This document shows, piece after piece, positions 43,740 through 52,185 of a stretch of DNA of 64,000 nucleotides. Source of the stretch: Kosakonia oryzae (GTDB lineage Bacteria > Pseudomonadota > Gammaproteobacteria > Enterobacterales > Enterobacteriaceae); contig NZ_CP014007.2 of NCBI RefSeq assembly GCF_001658025.2, positions 3,658,001 to 3,722,000 on the forward strand, written 5' to 3'. Position 1 is the stretch's first letter; every line of letters begins with the position of its first letter. A model generated the notes under the pieces. It searched no databases. It was not told the origin of the DNA and worked only from the letters and a program-made list of their open reading frames with translations. The position numbers were made by a program, and so were the translations under genes.

Positions 43740-45377
43740 ATGCTTCCCCTTCGTCGGCCGGCGTTAAGCCGTCTTCAGTTTATTATTCTGTTTGCACTCT
43801 ATATTGCGCTGGCGCTGAATATCGTTTTCTACCATCAGGCTTTTACGCTATTACCGGTAAACTCGCTGCGTAACTGGCTGGTGTTTCTGTCAATGCCGGT
43901 GGTGGCGTTCAGTGTGATCAATATCGTGCTGTCGCTGGCGTCATTCCTCTTTCTTGAACGCCCGCTGATCACAGTGTTTGTGCTGGTCAGTGCGGCAGCG
44001 CAATATTTTATTTCGACCTTTGGCATCGTCATTGACCGCTCGATGATCACCAATATTCTCGACACCACGCCGGCGGAAAGTTTCGCCCTGATGTCGACAA
44101 AAATGGTGCTGACGATTTTGCTGACGGCCATTGTGCCGGTACTCATTGCCTGGTTTATTAAAATTAAACCGGCGCAATCAGCGCTGCGCAGCATCACGTA
44201 TCGCGCAGTCAGTATCGTTATTTCTGCGCTGCTTATCGTGCTGGTAGCGCTGCTATTTTATAAAGATTACGCCTCGCTGTTCCGCAATAATAAAGAGCTG
44301 GTGAAATCTCTCAGCCCGTCCAACTCTATTGTGGCGTCTCTGTCCTGGTATTCCCATAATCGCATGGATAATTTGCCGCTGGTGCGTATTGGCGAAGATG
44401 CTCAGCAACGCCCGGAAATGAAAAATGGTCCGCATAAGAACCTGACCATCCTGATCGTGGGTGAAACGTCCCGCGCGGCGAATTTCTCGCTTGGCGGTTA
44501 TGATCGCGAAACTAACCCGCTGTTAAAACAGGATAATGTTATTTACTTCCCGAACGCGACTTCCTGCGGCACCGCCACCGCTGTCTCGGTGCCGTGCATG
44601 TTTTCGGGGATGACGCGGGAACATTACGACGATCAGCTTGCCCATCATCAGGAAGGGTTGCTGGATATTATCCAACGCGCCGGCATTCAGGTTTTGTGGA
44701 ATGAAAATGACGGCGGTTGTAAAGGCGCCTGCGATCGCGTGCCGCACCAGGATATGACGCAATTAAACCTGCCGGAATATTGCATTAAGGGCGAATGCCA
44801 GGATGAGATCCTATTCCACGATCTCGCCAGCTATATCGACAAATTACAGGGCGACGGCATTATCGTTTTACATACCATTGGTAGCCACGGGCCGACTTAT
44901 TACAACCGTTATCCGGCGCAGTTCCGCAAATTTACGCCAACCTGTGATACCAACGAAATTCAGGGCTGCTCACAGCAGCAATTAGTAAATACCTACGACA
45001 ATACCATTTTGTATATCGACTATATTGTTGATAAAGCGATTAAATTATTGCAATCCAAACAGGACAGATTTACCACCAGTCTGGTTTATCTCTCCGATCA
45101 TGGTGAATCGTTGGGTGAAAATGGCGTTTATTTGCACGGTCTGCCTTATTCCATCGCACCGGAAACACAAAAACATATTCCGATGCTGATCTGGTTGTCC
45201 GACGACTACCAGAAACGTTACGGCGTGAATAACCAGTGTCTGCAAAAAAATGCGCGGGAGAAGGCGGTTTCACAGGACAACCTCTTCCCGACAATGTTGG
45301 GTATACTGGGGGTCAGCACGAAAGAGTACCGTGCTGAAGACGATATTTTAACGTCTTGCCGGGAGCAGGCGAAATGA
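43740..45377 (+). CDS. eptA: EptA, lipid A phosphoethanolamine transferase
   Basis: This 545-residue enzyme (E. coli EptA 547) transfers phosphoethanolamine to lipid A phosphates, lowering charge and giving resistance to polymyxin. Five helices occupy about residues 12-175, followed by the periplasmic catalytic domain: GETSR (Glu242), the nucleophile Thr280 in [26 protein letters not shown], and [11 protein letters not shown] with the metal-binding Asp and His. Cysteine pairs ([21 protein letters not shown]) fit the periplasmic disulfides. It overlaps basR by four bases (ATGA) and is preceded by a PmrA box. The operon is at another locus in E. coli. Confidence 0.96.
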   Translation: MLPLRRPALSRLQFIILFALYIALALNIVFYHQAFTLLPVNSLRNWLVFLSMPVVAFSVINIVLSLASFLFLERPLITVFVLVSAAAQYFISTFGIVIDRSMITNILDTTPAESFALMSTKMVLTILLTAIVPVLIAWFIKIKPAQSALRSITYRAVSIVISALLIVLVALLFYKDYASLFRNNKELVKSLSPSNSIVASLSWYSHNRMDNLPLVRIGEDAQQRPEMKNGPHKNLTILIVGETSRAANFSLGGYDRETNPLLKQDNVIYFPNATSCGTATAVSVPCMFSGMTREHYDDQLAHHQEGLLDIIQRAGIQVLWNENDGGCKGACDRVPHQDMTQLNLPEYCIKGECQDEILFHDLASYIDKLQGDGIIVLHTIGSHGPTYYNRYPAQFRKFTPTCDTNEIQGCSQQQLVNTYDNTILYIDYIVDKAIKLLQSKQDRFTTSLVYLSDHGESLGENGVYLHGLPYSIAPETQKHIPMLIWLSDDYQKRYGVNNQCLQKNAREKAVSQDNLFPTMLGILGVSTKEYRAEDDILTSCREQAK

Positions 45378-46045
45378 AGATTCTGGTGGTTGAAGACGAT
45401 GCTCTGCTGTTGCAGGGGTTGATTCTGGCGATGCAAAGCGAAGGATATGCCTGCGATGGCGTATCCACCGCGCACGAAGCGGTGTTGTGCCTGGCGAACG
45501 GCCACTACAGCCTGATCGTGCTCGATCTTGGTCTGCCCGATGAAGACGGTTTACATCTGCTCGCCCGTTTGCGGCGCGAAAAATATACCCAGCCAGTGCT
45601 GATTCTCACCGCCCGCGATACGTTGGAAGATCGCGTCGCCGGGCTGGATACCGGCGCGGATGACTATCTGGTCAAACCCTTCGCACTGGATGAACTGAAT
45701 GCCCGCATCCGCGCGCTGCTGCGCCGTCATCATAATCAGGGTGATAACGAAATCACCCACGGTAATCTGACGCTGAATGTCACCCGCCGCCAGGCGTGGC
45801 TGGACAACCAGTTGCTGGATCTGACGCCGAAAGAGTACGCCCTGCTTTCGCGCCTGATGCTGAAAGCCGACAGTCCGGTGCACCGGGAAATTCTCTATAA
45901 CGATATCTACAACTGGGACAACGAGCCCTCGACCAATACGCTGGAAGTACATATTCATAATCTGCGCGACAAAATCGGCAAGTCGCGCATCCGTACTGTC
46001 CGCGGGTTTGGCTACATGCTGGTTCAGCCGCAACACCGGGAGTAA
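45374..46045 (+). CDS. basR: BasR (PmrA), OmpR-family response regulator
   Basis: This 223-residue regulator has an N-terminal receiver domain with phospho-acceptor Asp51 ([13 protein letters not shown]), acidic pair Glu7-Asp8-Asp9, and Lys101-type in [10 protein letters not shown]. The C-terminal winged-helix contains [30 protein letters not shown]. It activates lipid A modification genes in response to Fe3+, Al3+ or low pH via BasS. The ATG at 45374 overlaps the eptA stop (ATGA) and gives the E. coli-type length (222); a longer frame adds six codons. Confidence 0.95.
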   Translation: MKILVVEDDALLLQGLILAMQSEGYACDGVSTAHEAVLCLANGHYSLIVLDLGLPDEDGLHLLARLRREKYTQPVLILTARDTLEDRVAGLDTGADDYLVKPFALDELNARIRALLRRHHNQGDNEITHGNLTLNVTRRQAWLDNQLLDLTPKEYALLSRLMLKADSPVHREILYNDIYNWDNEPSTNTLEVHIHNLRDKIGKSRIRTVRGFGYMLVQPQHRE

Positions 46046-46048
46046 TCA

Positions 46049-47176
46049 ATGGCGTTTTTCAATTTCAGCCACTGGAGCATGCGCCGCCGTTTGCTGCTGA
46101 CCATCGGCGGGATTCTGGTGTTTTGCCAGTTGGTCAGTGTGTTCTGGCTGTGGCATGAAAGTGAAGAGCAGATCCAGTTACTGGTGCAGGCGGCGCTCCA
46201 CAACCATAACAACCGTAAACATGTTGAACATGAAGTTCGCGAGGCGGTCGCCAGCCTGCTGGTGCCAAGCCTGCTGATTATCGGGATGGCGTTGCTGCTT
46301 TGTATGCAGGCGGTCAAAGCCATTACCCGCCCGTTGCTGGAGTTGCAGGAAGAGCTTAATAAACGTACGCCGAACAACCTGCAACCGATTACGTTAAACA
46401 ACAGCGTCAGCGAAGTGGAAGCTGTTACAACATCAATTAACGACCTCGTCTCGCGGCTGACGCTCACGCTGGATCGCGAGCGATTATTTACAGCAGACGT
46501 GGCGCATGAGCTACGCACGCCGCTGGCCGGGCTGCGGTTGCACCTGGAGCTGATGGCAAAAACCAACGGCATCAACGTCGAGCCATTGGTACAGCGGCTC
46601 GAACAGATGACGGAAAACATTGCGCAGTTGTTGCTGCTTGCCCGCGTCGGTCAGTCTTTTTCGGCAGGCAGTTACCAGCAGGTACAGCTGATGGCCGACG
46701 TGGTGGCACCCATTCGCAGCGAGCTGGAAACTATGCTCGCCGCGCGCAAGCAAACGCTGGAGGTGCCGGAAATTGACGCCGATATTGCCGTCTCCGGCGA
46801 TGCCACGCTGTTAAGGCTGCTGGTGAGAAATCTGGTGGAGAACGCGTACCGCTATAGCCCGGAAGGTTCGGTCATTACGATACGCATCGAACCGGCTGCT
46901 ACGCCAGTGCTGGCCGTGGAGGATGAAGGCCCGGGCATTGATGAGAGCCGCAGCGGAGAACTGAGCAAAGCGTTTGTTCGCATGGATAGCCGTTACGGCG
47001 GAACCGGGCTGGGATTAAGCATTGTGTCACGCATCGCGCAGCTTCATGACGCACAGTTCTTTTTGCACAATCGCCTGACGCAATCCGGAGTGCGGGCGTG
47101 GATTAAATTTCTTCCGACCGCCCGCCATTTGCCATCAGTAACTCAGCACCCACAGATGAGCGAAACCGATCACTAA
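46049..47176 (+). CDS. basS: BasS (PmrB), sensor histidine kinase
   Basis: This 375-residue two-pass sensor has TM1 at about 13-35 and TM2 at 69-91, with a short periplasmic loop between them holding acidic ExxE-like motifs (HESEEQ, Glu62-x-x-Glu65) used to sense ferric iron in the family. It also has a HAMP segment, the H-box His153 (ADVAHELRTPLAGL), N-box LVRNLVENAYRYS, and G-boxes EDEGPGID and GGTGLGLSIV. E. coli BasS has 363 residues. It starts three bases after basR. Its last 42 bases overlap the convergent PmrR-like gene. Confidence 0.94.
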   Translation: MAFFNFSHWSMRRRLLLTIGGILVFCQLVSVFWLWHESEEQIQLLVQAALHNHNNRKHVEHEVREAVASLLVPSLLIIGMALLLCMQAVKAITRPLLELQEELNKRTPNNLQPITLNNSVSEVEAVTTSINDLVSRLTLTLDRERLFTADVAHELRTPLAGLRLHLELMAKTNGINVEPLVQRLEQMTENIAQLLLLARVGQSFSAGSYQQVQLMADVVAPIRSELETMLAARKQTLEVPEIDADIAVSGDATLLRLLVRNLVENAYRYSPEGSVITIRIEPAATPVLAVEDEGPGIDESRSGELSKAFVRMDSRYGGTGLGLSIVSRIAQLHDAQFFLHNRLTQSGVRAWIKFLPTARHLPSVTQHPQMSETDH

Positions 47177-47227
47177 TGCCAGTGCGAAGGCGACGGCTAA
47201 AAATTCACGAACGTTAAACTGCTGCAT
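47135..47227 (-). CDS. pmrR: PmrR-like 30-residue inner-membrane peptide
   Basis: A short minus-strand frame encodes MQQFNVREFLAVAFALALVI followed by GFAHLWVLSY, a single membrane helix with a few polar residues at each end. It aligns without gaps to the E. coli PmrR sequence I remember (29 residues), sharing V, E, L, F, V, F, W and the final Y in register. PmrR inhibits the lipid A kinase LpxT. A GGAGGG Shine-Dalgarno lies eight bases upstream, a PmrA box lies 44 bases upstream, and the gene is next to basS as in E. coli and Salmonella. It overlaps the basS 3' end by 42 bases on the other strand. The family assignment rests on remembered sequence. Confidence 0.7.
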   Translation of the reverse strand: MQQFNVREFLAVAFALALVIGFAHLWVLSY

Positions 47228-47228
47228 G

Positions 47229-47259
47229 ACACTGCCCTCCAGAATAGTGGGGGCAGTGT
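47229..47259 (-). other. Hairpin covering the PmrR-like gene's Shine-Dalgarno
   Basis: ACACTGCCC and GGGCAGTGT form a 9-base perfect stem with a 13-base loop, ending one base before the ATG at 47227. The GGAGGG Shine-Dalgarno straddles loop and stem, so translation could be damped. It has no T-run for use as a terminator of basS. Confidence 0.6.
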
Positions 47260-47270
47260 GTCAGGAGTAG

Positions 47271-47287
47271 GTTAAGCAAACATTAAG
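47271..47287 (-). promoter_or_regulatory. PmrA (BasR) box upstream of the PmrR-like gene
   Basis: On the minus strand CTTAAT-GTTTG-CTTAAC has both hexamers in the 11-base repeat of PmrA boxes. It overlaps the stop codon of uvrB (47283-47285). A clear -10 is not obvious. Confidence 0.75.
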
Positions 47288-49304
47288 ATGCGACAATAAA
47301 CAGTTCACGTAACTGGTGCAGTTGATCGCGTACCTGCGCCGCCTCTTCGAATTCCAGATTCTGCGCATGCTGCATCATCAGCCCTTCCAGCTCGTGGATT
47401 TTCTGTTGCAGCGCTTTCGGCGTCAGCGCCAGTTCTGCCGCTTCCACCTGCGCCGGGGTGCGGGTTTTGCCACGCCCTTTCGCACGCGTTTTCGCCAGCC
47501 CTTCGCCCATCGCCAGAATATCCACCACCTTCTTGTTCAGGCCCTGTGGCGTTATGCCGTGCTTGACGTTATAGGCGTGCTGTTTTTCACGGCGACGTTC
47601 GGTTTCTCCGATCGCTTTCGCCATCGACGGTGTGATCTTATCGCCGTACAGAATCGCTTTCCCGTTGATGTTACGCGCCGCGCGGCCAATGGTCTGAATC
47701 AGTGAACGCTCCGAACGCAGGAAGCCCTCTTTGTCCGCATCCAGAATCGCCACCAGCGACACTTCCGGCATATCCAGCCCTTCGCGCAGCAGGTTGATGC
47801 CCACCAGCACATCAAACTCGCCAAGACGCAGGTCGCGGATAATTTCCATACGTTCAACCGTATCAATATCCGAGTGCAAATAACGCACCCGCTCACCGTG
47901 CTCTTCCAGATATTCGGTGAGATCTTCCGCCATCCGCTTGGTCAACGTCGTCACCAGCACGCGCTCGTTAATGGCCGCGCGGATGCGAATTTCCGACAGC
48001 AGATCGTCAACCTGCGTAGCGACCGGGCGCACTTCGATGATGGGATCCAGCAAACCTGTCGGACGAACGACCTGGTCAATCACTTCATCGCCGGATTTCT
48101 CCAGCTCGTAATTGCCCGGCGTCGCCGAAACATAGATAGACTGTGGTGCCAGCGCTTCAAACTCTTCAAATTTCAGCGGACGGTTATCCAGCGCCGACGG
48201 CAGACGGAAACCATACTCCACCAGCGTCTCTTTACGCGCCCGGTCGCCACGGAACATCCCGCCGATTTGCGGGATGGTGACGTGGGATTCGTCGATCACT
48301 AACAGGCCATCGGCTGGCAGGTAATCGAACAGCGTCGGCGGCGGTTCGCCAGGGCCGCGTCCGGAGAGATAGCGCGAGTAGTTTTCAATGCCGGAGCAGT
48401 AGCCCAGCTCGTTCATCATCTCCAGATCGAACTGCGTGCGCTGGCTGAGACGCTGCTCTTCCAGCAGCTTATTGTTCGCCAGCAGCGTTTTGCGCCGTTC
48501 TGCCAGCTCATCTTTGATCTCTTCCATCGCCTGCACGATACGTTCGCGCGGCGTCACGTAGTGCGTTTTCGGGTAGATGGTAAAGCGCTGAACCGTCGAT
48601 TCCACATGTCCGGTGAGCGGGTCAAACAGCGACAAACGTTCTACTTCTTCATCGAACAACTCCACGCGCAGCGCCAGGTCATCCGATTCCGCCGGGAAGA
48701 TATCAATCACCTCCCCACGCACGCGAAACGTCCCGCGCTGGAAAGCCTGATCGTTGCGGGTGTACTGAAGCTCTGCCAGACGACGCAGAATCGAACGCTG
48801 GTCGATAATCATGCCGTTGGTCAGATGGAGCATCATTTTCAGGTAGAGATCCGGATCGCCCAGACCATAGATGGCCGAAACGGACGCCACAACCACCACA
48901 TCACGGCGTTCCAGCAGCGCCTTCGTCGCTGAAAGACGCATCTGCTCGATATGCTCGTTCACCGAGGCATCTTTTTCGATAAAGGTGTCCGAACTGGGCA
49001 CATAGGCTTCCGGCTGGTAGTAGTCATAGTAGGAGACGAAATACTCCACCGCGTTTTCCGGGAAGAACTCCTTCATTTCGCCATACAGCTGCGCCGCCAG
49101 CGTTTTGTTCGGCGCCAGCACCATCGTCGGGCGTTGCAGATCGGCAATAACATTGGCAATGGTAAACGTCTTACCCGAGCCGGTAACCCCCAGCAGCGTC
49201 TGGTGCGCGAGGCCGTCTTCCAGACCTTCCTTAAGCCGACGAATCGCCTCAGGCTGGTCGCCGGAGGGGCGAAAAGCAGAATTCAGTTTGAACGGTTTAC
49301 TCAT
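47283..49304 (-). CDS. uvrB: UvrB, excision nuclease subunit B
   Basis: This 673-residue protein (same length as E. coli UvrB) is the central damage-verification factor of nucleotide excision repair. Walker A GVTGSGKT lies at 39-46, the damage-binding beta-hairpin [16 protein letters not shown] near 89-104, helicase motifs [22 protein letters not shown] and QTIGRAARN, and the C-terminal UVR domain ([23 protein letters not shown]) that binds UvrC. A LexA box lies upstream. In E. coli uvrB sits between ybhK and bioD; here eptA-basRS separates it from ybhK and an orphan ATPase gene from bioD. Confidence 0.97.
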   Translation of the reverse strand: MSKPFKLNSAFRPSGDQPEAIRRLKEGLEDGLAHQTLLGVTGSGKTFTIANVIADLQRPTMVLAPNKTLAAQLYGEMKEFFPENAVEYFVSYYDYYQPEAYVPSSDTFIEKDASVNEHIEQMRLSATKALLERRDVVVVASVSAIYGLGDPDLYLKMMLHLTNGMIIDQRSILRRLAELQYTRNDQAFQRGTFRVRGEVIDIFPAESDDLALRVELFDEEVERLSLFDPLTGHVESTVQRFTIYPKTHYVTPRERIVQAMEEIKDELAERRKTLLANNKLLEEQRLSQRTQFDLEMMNELGYCSGIENYSRYLSGRGPGEPPPTLFDYLPADGLLVIDESHVTIPQIGGMFRGDRARKETLVEYGFRLPSALDNRPLKFEEFEALAPQSIYVSATPGNYELEKSGDEVIDQVVRPTGLLDPIIEVRPVATQVDDLLSEIRIRAAINERVLVTTLTKRMAEDLTEYLEEHGERVRYLHSDIDTVERMEIIRDLRLGEFDVLVGINLLREGLDMPEVSLVAILDADKEGFLRSERSLIQTIGRAARNINGKAILYGDKITPSMAKAIGETERRREKQHAYNVKHGITPQGLNKKVVDILAMGEGLAKTRAKGRGKTRTPAQVEAAELALTPKALQQKIHELEGLMMQHAQNLEFEEAAQVRDQLHQLRELFIVAS

Positions 49305-49380
49305 GAACGGCTACCTGGTGAAGGAATGAGCGGGCAGGTAACATATTTTACTCACCCTGTTCACTTTTGCCAATAAATAA

Positions 49381-49400
49381 TACTGGATGAAAAAACAGTG
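49381..49400 (-). promoter_or_regulatory. LexA (SOS) box of uvrB
   Basis: On the minus strand CACTGTTTTTTCATCCAGTA, close to the known E. coli uvrB operator (CTG-N10-CAG). It is 76 bases before the uvrB ATG and overlaps a TATTAT -10-like sequence. Confidence 0.85.
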
Positions 49401-49899
49401 GCGGGTTAGCTGATCTGGTCTACCCGCGATAAGGAAATGCGTTTCCGCGTTAAATTTTCTCCCCGACAAGATAAAACACCAGACCCGCAGGGTTATCCCC
49501 AGGAATCTTCACTTTTTAACAATTGTCAAGCCGCACCTTGAAAGTTTTGTGGCAACCGGTGACACTTTTCTTACAACCATTGATTTTATATAACCAATTG
49601 ATAAGTAATAACTAATTTAAAAAGCCGGGTTTCGCACCAATTCAGACGCAAGCCGCGTCCTCTCTCGCTTGCCGCATGTTTTCTAACTCTAATACACAAG
49701 GTTATCCACAGGAATAGTGGATAACTGCCGCCAGCCCGTATACCCCGCCAGCCGACAAATTCCCAACAAGACCCAATCGCTGTTCGTTAAAAAATTTTTA
49801 TCACTTCTTTTTGCTCATTATCAGCTAAACAAAGACGTCATCCTCATGAGATACCCATCACAAATTGTCATTTTGCTGCACCACAATCCAACACTGGTA
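49401..49899. other. Long uvrB-to-ATPase intergenic region
   Basis: About 500 AT-rich bases without a supported gene; a 108-residue frame at 49717 lacks a good Shine-Dalgarno. It holds an inverted repeat GCGGGT/ACCCGC (49401-49427), and a repeated 16-base word GGTTATCC(C/A)CAGGAAT at 49491 and 49701, 210 bases apart. The second copy contains a consensus DnaA box and is paired with an inverted GTGGATAA at 49717. Confidence 0.5.
49702..49724. repeat. Inverted DnaA-box-like pair
   Basis: TTATCCACA (49702-49710) matches the DnaA-box consensus exactly. AGTGGATAA (49716-49724) is an inverted near-match; TTATCCAC/GTGGATAA form an 8-base inverted repeat. A third 8-of-9 match TTATCCCCA lies at 49493-49501. 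Function is unknown. Confidence 0.45.
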
Positions 49900-49914
49900 G
49901 CACTGGCAAAGTGC
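49900..49914 (+). promoter_or_regulatory. NtrC site upstream of the orphan ATPase gene
   Basis: GCAC-N7-GTGC, the NtrC core, inside the larger repeat GCACT-GGCAA-AGTGC. Its centre is about 105 bases upstream of the sigma-54 -12 element at 50015, a usual enhancer distance. Confidence 0.6.
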
Positions 49915-50001
49915 AGGATATTTACCTGCGTTCTCTCTCTCCTGCATGTTAAACGGCAGTTTTATCAGCCTCATCCGAAAAAAAAGCCTTTTTTTCGCTT
50001 C

Positions 50002-50017
50002 TGGCAAGCCTTTTGCA
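50002..50017 (+). promoter_or_regulatory. Sigma-54 promoter of the orphan ATPase gene
   Basis: TGGCAAGCCTTTTGCA has GG and GC separated by ten bases, with TGGCA and TTTGCA both near consensus. It lies 39 bases before the ATPase ATG. Confidence 0.65.
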
Positions 50018-50056
50018 ATATGGAAGGGTCACCAGAGCCGTAAGAAGGAGCGGACA

Positions 50057-50779
50057 ATGTTGAGCTTACGCGCAGTAAACCAGTACTACGGTAATCAGCA
50101 TACGTTATGGAATGTTGATCTTGATTTAACCCCGGGCGTCTGTAATTCGATCATCGGCATGCCTGGAATGGGCAAAACGACGCTGATAAATTGCATTTCC
50201 GGTTATTTGCCCATTGAGAGCGGCAGCATGATTTGGCAGGAAGCCGGCGCACCACCGCGCGATCTGCTGAATATTCAGGCAGAGCACCGCAGCGCGATGG
50301 GCATTGGCTATGTGCCGCAGGACCGGCGCATCTTTTCGCAATTGACCGTGGAGGAGAATCTGCATATTGCCATGCGTGCTGTCAGCGAACCGGGAAGCGT
50401 CATGGGTCGCGATATTTACGATCTGTTCCCGGAGCTGTATACGCTGCGCCCGGTACGTGGCGCAGAACTGTCAGAGGATAACCAGCAACAACTGGCGATG
50501 GCGCGTGCGCTGGTCACCCGCCCGCGATTACTCCTGCTTGATGAGCCGACACGCGGGCTGGGCCAGGCGTTTATCCATAAACTCGGCAACCTGATTGTGC
50601 GGCTGAATCAGGAGTTCGGCATGACCATTTTACTGGCCGAGCAGCATCTCTCATTCATTCGCCGGGTTGCCGACCGTTTTTGTCTGTTGCATCGGGGGCG
50701 CAACGTCGCGCAGGGCGATGTCAGACAACTGGATGATCAGATGCTGTCACACTGGATGACACGGGAGTCAGTACGCTGA
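50057..50779 (+). CDS. Orphan UrtE/LivF-type ABC ATPase with degenerate signature
   Basis: This 240-residue ATP-binding protein resembles UrtE/LivF of urea or branched-chain amino-acid importers: GYVPQDRRIFSQLTVEENLHIA with the Q-loop Gln88, and a C-terminal AEQHLSFIRRVADRFCLLHRGR. Walker A GMPGMGKT (34-41) and Walker B LLLLDEPTRGLG (Asp162-Glu163) are usable, but the ABC signature reads LSEDN (138-142) in place of LSGGQ/E. No permease or binding-protein gene is nearby. AAGGAG precedes the ATG at 50057; the longer frame covers the sigma-54 promoter. Its end overlaps convergent bioD by 59 bases. NtrC and sigma-54 sites suggest nitrogen control. It could serve a distant urt-like system or have another role. 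Confidence 0.85.
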   Translation: MLSLRAVNQYYGNQHTLWNVDLDLTPGVCNSIIGMPGMGKTTLINCISGYLPIESGSMIWQEAGAPPRDLLNIQAEHRSAMGIGYVPQDRRIFSQLTVEENLHIAMRAVSEPGSVMGRDIYDLFPELYTLRPVRGAELSEDNQQQLAMARALVTRPRLLLLDEPTRGLGQAFIHKLGNLIVRLNQEFGMTILLAEQHLSFIRRVADRFCLLHRGRNVAQGDVRQLDDQMLSHWMTRESVR

Positions 50780-51443
50780 GATCGAGAAAATGGCCTGTTT
50801 TTTCTTTTTCGGGCGCGTGAGCAAACCAGGGGATTTCACCGATTAGTGGAGCCTGCATCACGCGCCGCAGCGTCGCCATATACTCCCGATGACGCGCGCC
50901 CGGTGCCACCACATCGTTAGCAATCCATCCTGCCAGCCTTAATCCAGCCTGGCGTACCGCCTGCGCTGTCAGCATGGCATGGTTGATACAGCCCAATTTC
51001 ACGCCTACCACCAGAATCACCGGCAACTGCTCCTGGATAACCCAGTCCGCATAGGTGAACGTTTCTGAAAGCGGAGTAAACCAGCCGCCCGCCCCTTCTA
51101 CCAGCAGCCATTCTGCTTGCGCCTCCAGCGTGCGTAACCCGGCAGACATCACGGTGGCATCAATCGGTTCGCCCAGATCGGCGCTGACAATATGCGGCGA
51201 GGTCGGTTCCGCGAAGGTATAAGGGTTCACGGTTTTATAATCCAGCGGCAGACTGCTGTGATGCTGCAACGCCAGCGCGTCGCTATTACGCAGCCCCTGC
51301 GCCGTCATTTCGCTACCGGAAGCAACCGGTTTATACCCTGCGCTGCGCAAACCGCGCAGATTTGCCGCCTGTAGCAGCGCGCAGCTGGCGACGGTTTTCC
51401 CTACTTCTGTATCCGTGCCGGTGACAAAATAGCGTTCAATCAC
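50721..51443 (-). CDS. bioD: BioD, dethiobiotin synthetase
   Basis: This 240-residue ATP-dependent carboxylase closes the ureido ring of dethiobiotin. The P-loop GTDTEVGKT lies at 9-17 and [15 protein letters not shown] near residue 114, with the substrate-binding region [14 protein letters not shown]. coli BioD1 has about 225 residues; here the C-terminus is about 15 residues longer ([20 protein letters not shown]) and that part overlaps the convergent ATPase gene by 59 bases. The start overlaps the bioC stop by eight bases. Last gene of bioBFCD. Confidence 0.95.
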   Translation of the reverse strand: MIERYFVTGTDTEVGKTVASCALLQAANLRGLRSAGYKPVASGSEMTAQGLRNSDALALQHHSSLPLDYKTVNPYTFAEPTSPHIVSADLGEPIDATVMSAGLRTLEAQAEWLLVEGAGGWFTPLSETFTYADWVIQEQLPVILVVGVKLGCINHAMLTAQAVRQAGLRLAGWIANDVVAPGARHREYMATLRRVMQAPLIGEIPWFAHAPEKEKTGHFLDLSVLTPVSSSVTASDHPVV

Positions 51444-52185
51444 GCGTGATAACTCCCCAAAAAAGATGATACGTCAGGGGATATTTCCCCTGCTGCTGCG
51501 GCCAGGCGAGTTGCAGACGCTGCAGTTTGCCCCGCGTCAGCCCCTGCTGCCTGCCGTCGTGTAAATGTGTCGCGCCAATGCCTTTCAGCGACCGCAGCGC
51601 GCGGGCAGCGTCATCAAAGTGCAAGGTGATGCTCTCAACACCGCTGCGTAGCGACCAGCCCGCTAAAGCCTGCTCGATTGCCGGAAGGGATAAAAAGCGA
51701 TTGGCATGCGGCCGGTCGTCCACCGCCTGCCAGGCCTGATTCAATTCTGGCAACGAGGCTTCCACCAGCGTGGTAAATGCCACAAGGCCGCCGGGTTGCG
51801 TCACTCGACAGAGTTCATTGATGGCCTGGCATAAATCATCACACCACTGCACGGCGAGATTGCTCCACACCAGTGGGAACTGAGCATCCGCCAGCGGCAG
51901 CGCCTCGATATCCCCCAGCAGATAGCGATCGGCGCTCTGCTGACGGCGCGCTTCATCCAGCATGGTGGCCGAGAGATCCAACGCCGTCACGCTACTGCCC
52001 AGACCACGCCAGTAACGGCTCATGGCACCGGGGCCGCAGCCGGCATCGAGCACCTGCGCCGGGGTGATTTCACCCAGTTGCGTCAGCAGCAGATCGGCGC
52101 TCAGCCGCTGCAATGCGTCGTGGTGGGCGTAACTTTGCGCCGCACGGCCAAATGCAGCGGCAACGGCGCGTTTATTCACCGCCAT
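51436..52185 (-). CDS. bioC: BioC, malonyl-ACP O-methyltransferase
   Basis: This 249-residue SAM-dependent methyltransferase (E. coli BioC 251) methylates malonyl-ACP so that fatty-acid synthesis can make the pimeloyl chain. Motif [16 protein letters not shown] lies near residue 45, then ALDLSATML, and post-motif [12 protein letters not shown]. The C-terminus [23 protein letters not shown] is well conserved. The ATG at 52185 was chosen by alignment; it overlaps the bioF stop by 14 bases. Confidence 0.95.
   Translation of the reverse strand: MAVNKRAVAAAFGRAAQSYAHHDALQRLSADLLLTQLGEITPAQVLDAGCGPGAMSRYWRGLGSSVTALDLSATMLDEARRQQSADRYLLGDIEALPLADAQFPLVWSNLAVQWCDDLCQAINELCRVTQPGGLVAFTTLVEASLPELNQAWQAVDDRPHANRFLSLPAIEQALAGWSLRSGVESITLHFDDAARALRSLKGIGATHLHDGRQQGLTRGKLQRLQLAWPQQQGKYPLTYHLFWGVITRD

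Noticed and set aside
49717-50043. 108-residue plus-strand frame before the orphan ATPase
   Set aside because: No Shine-Dalgarno, no recognisable domain, and it overlaps the NtrC and sigma-54 sites; composition is that of intergenic DNA.
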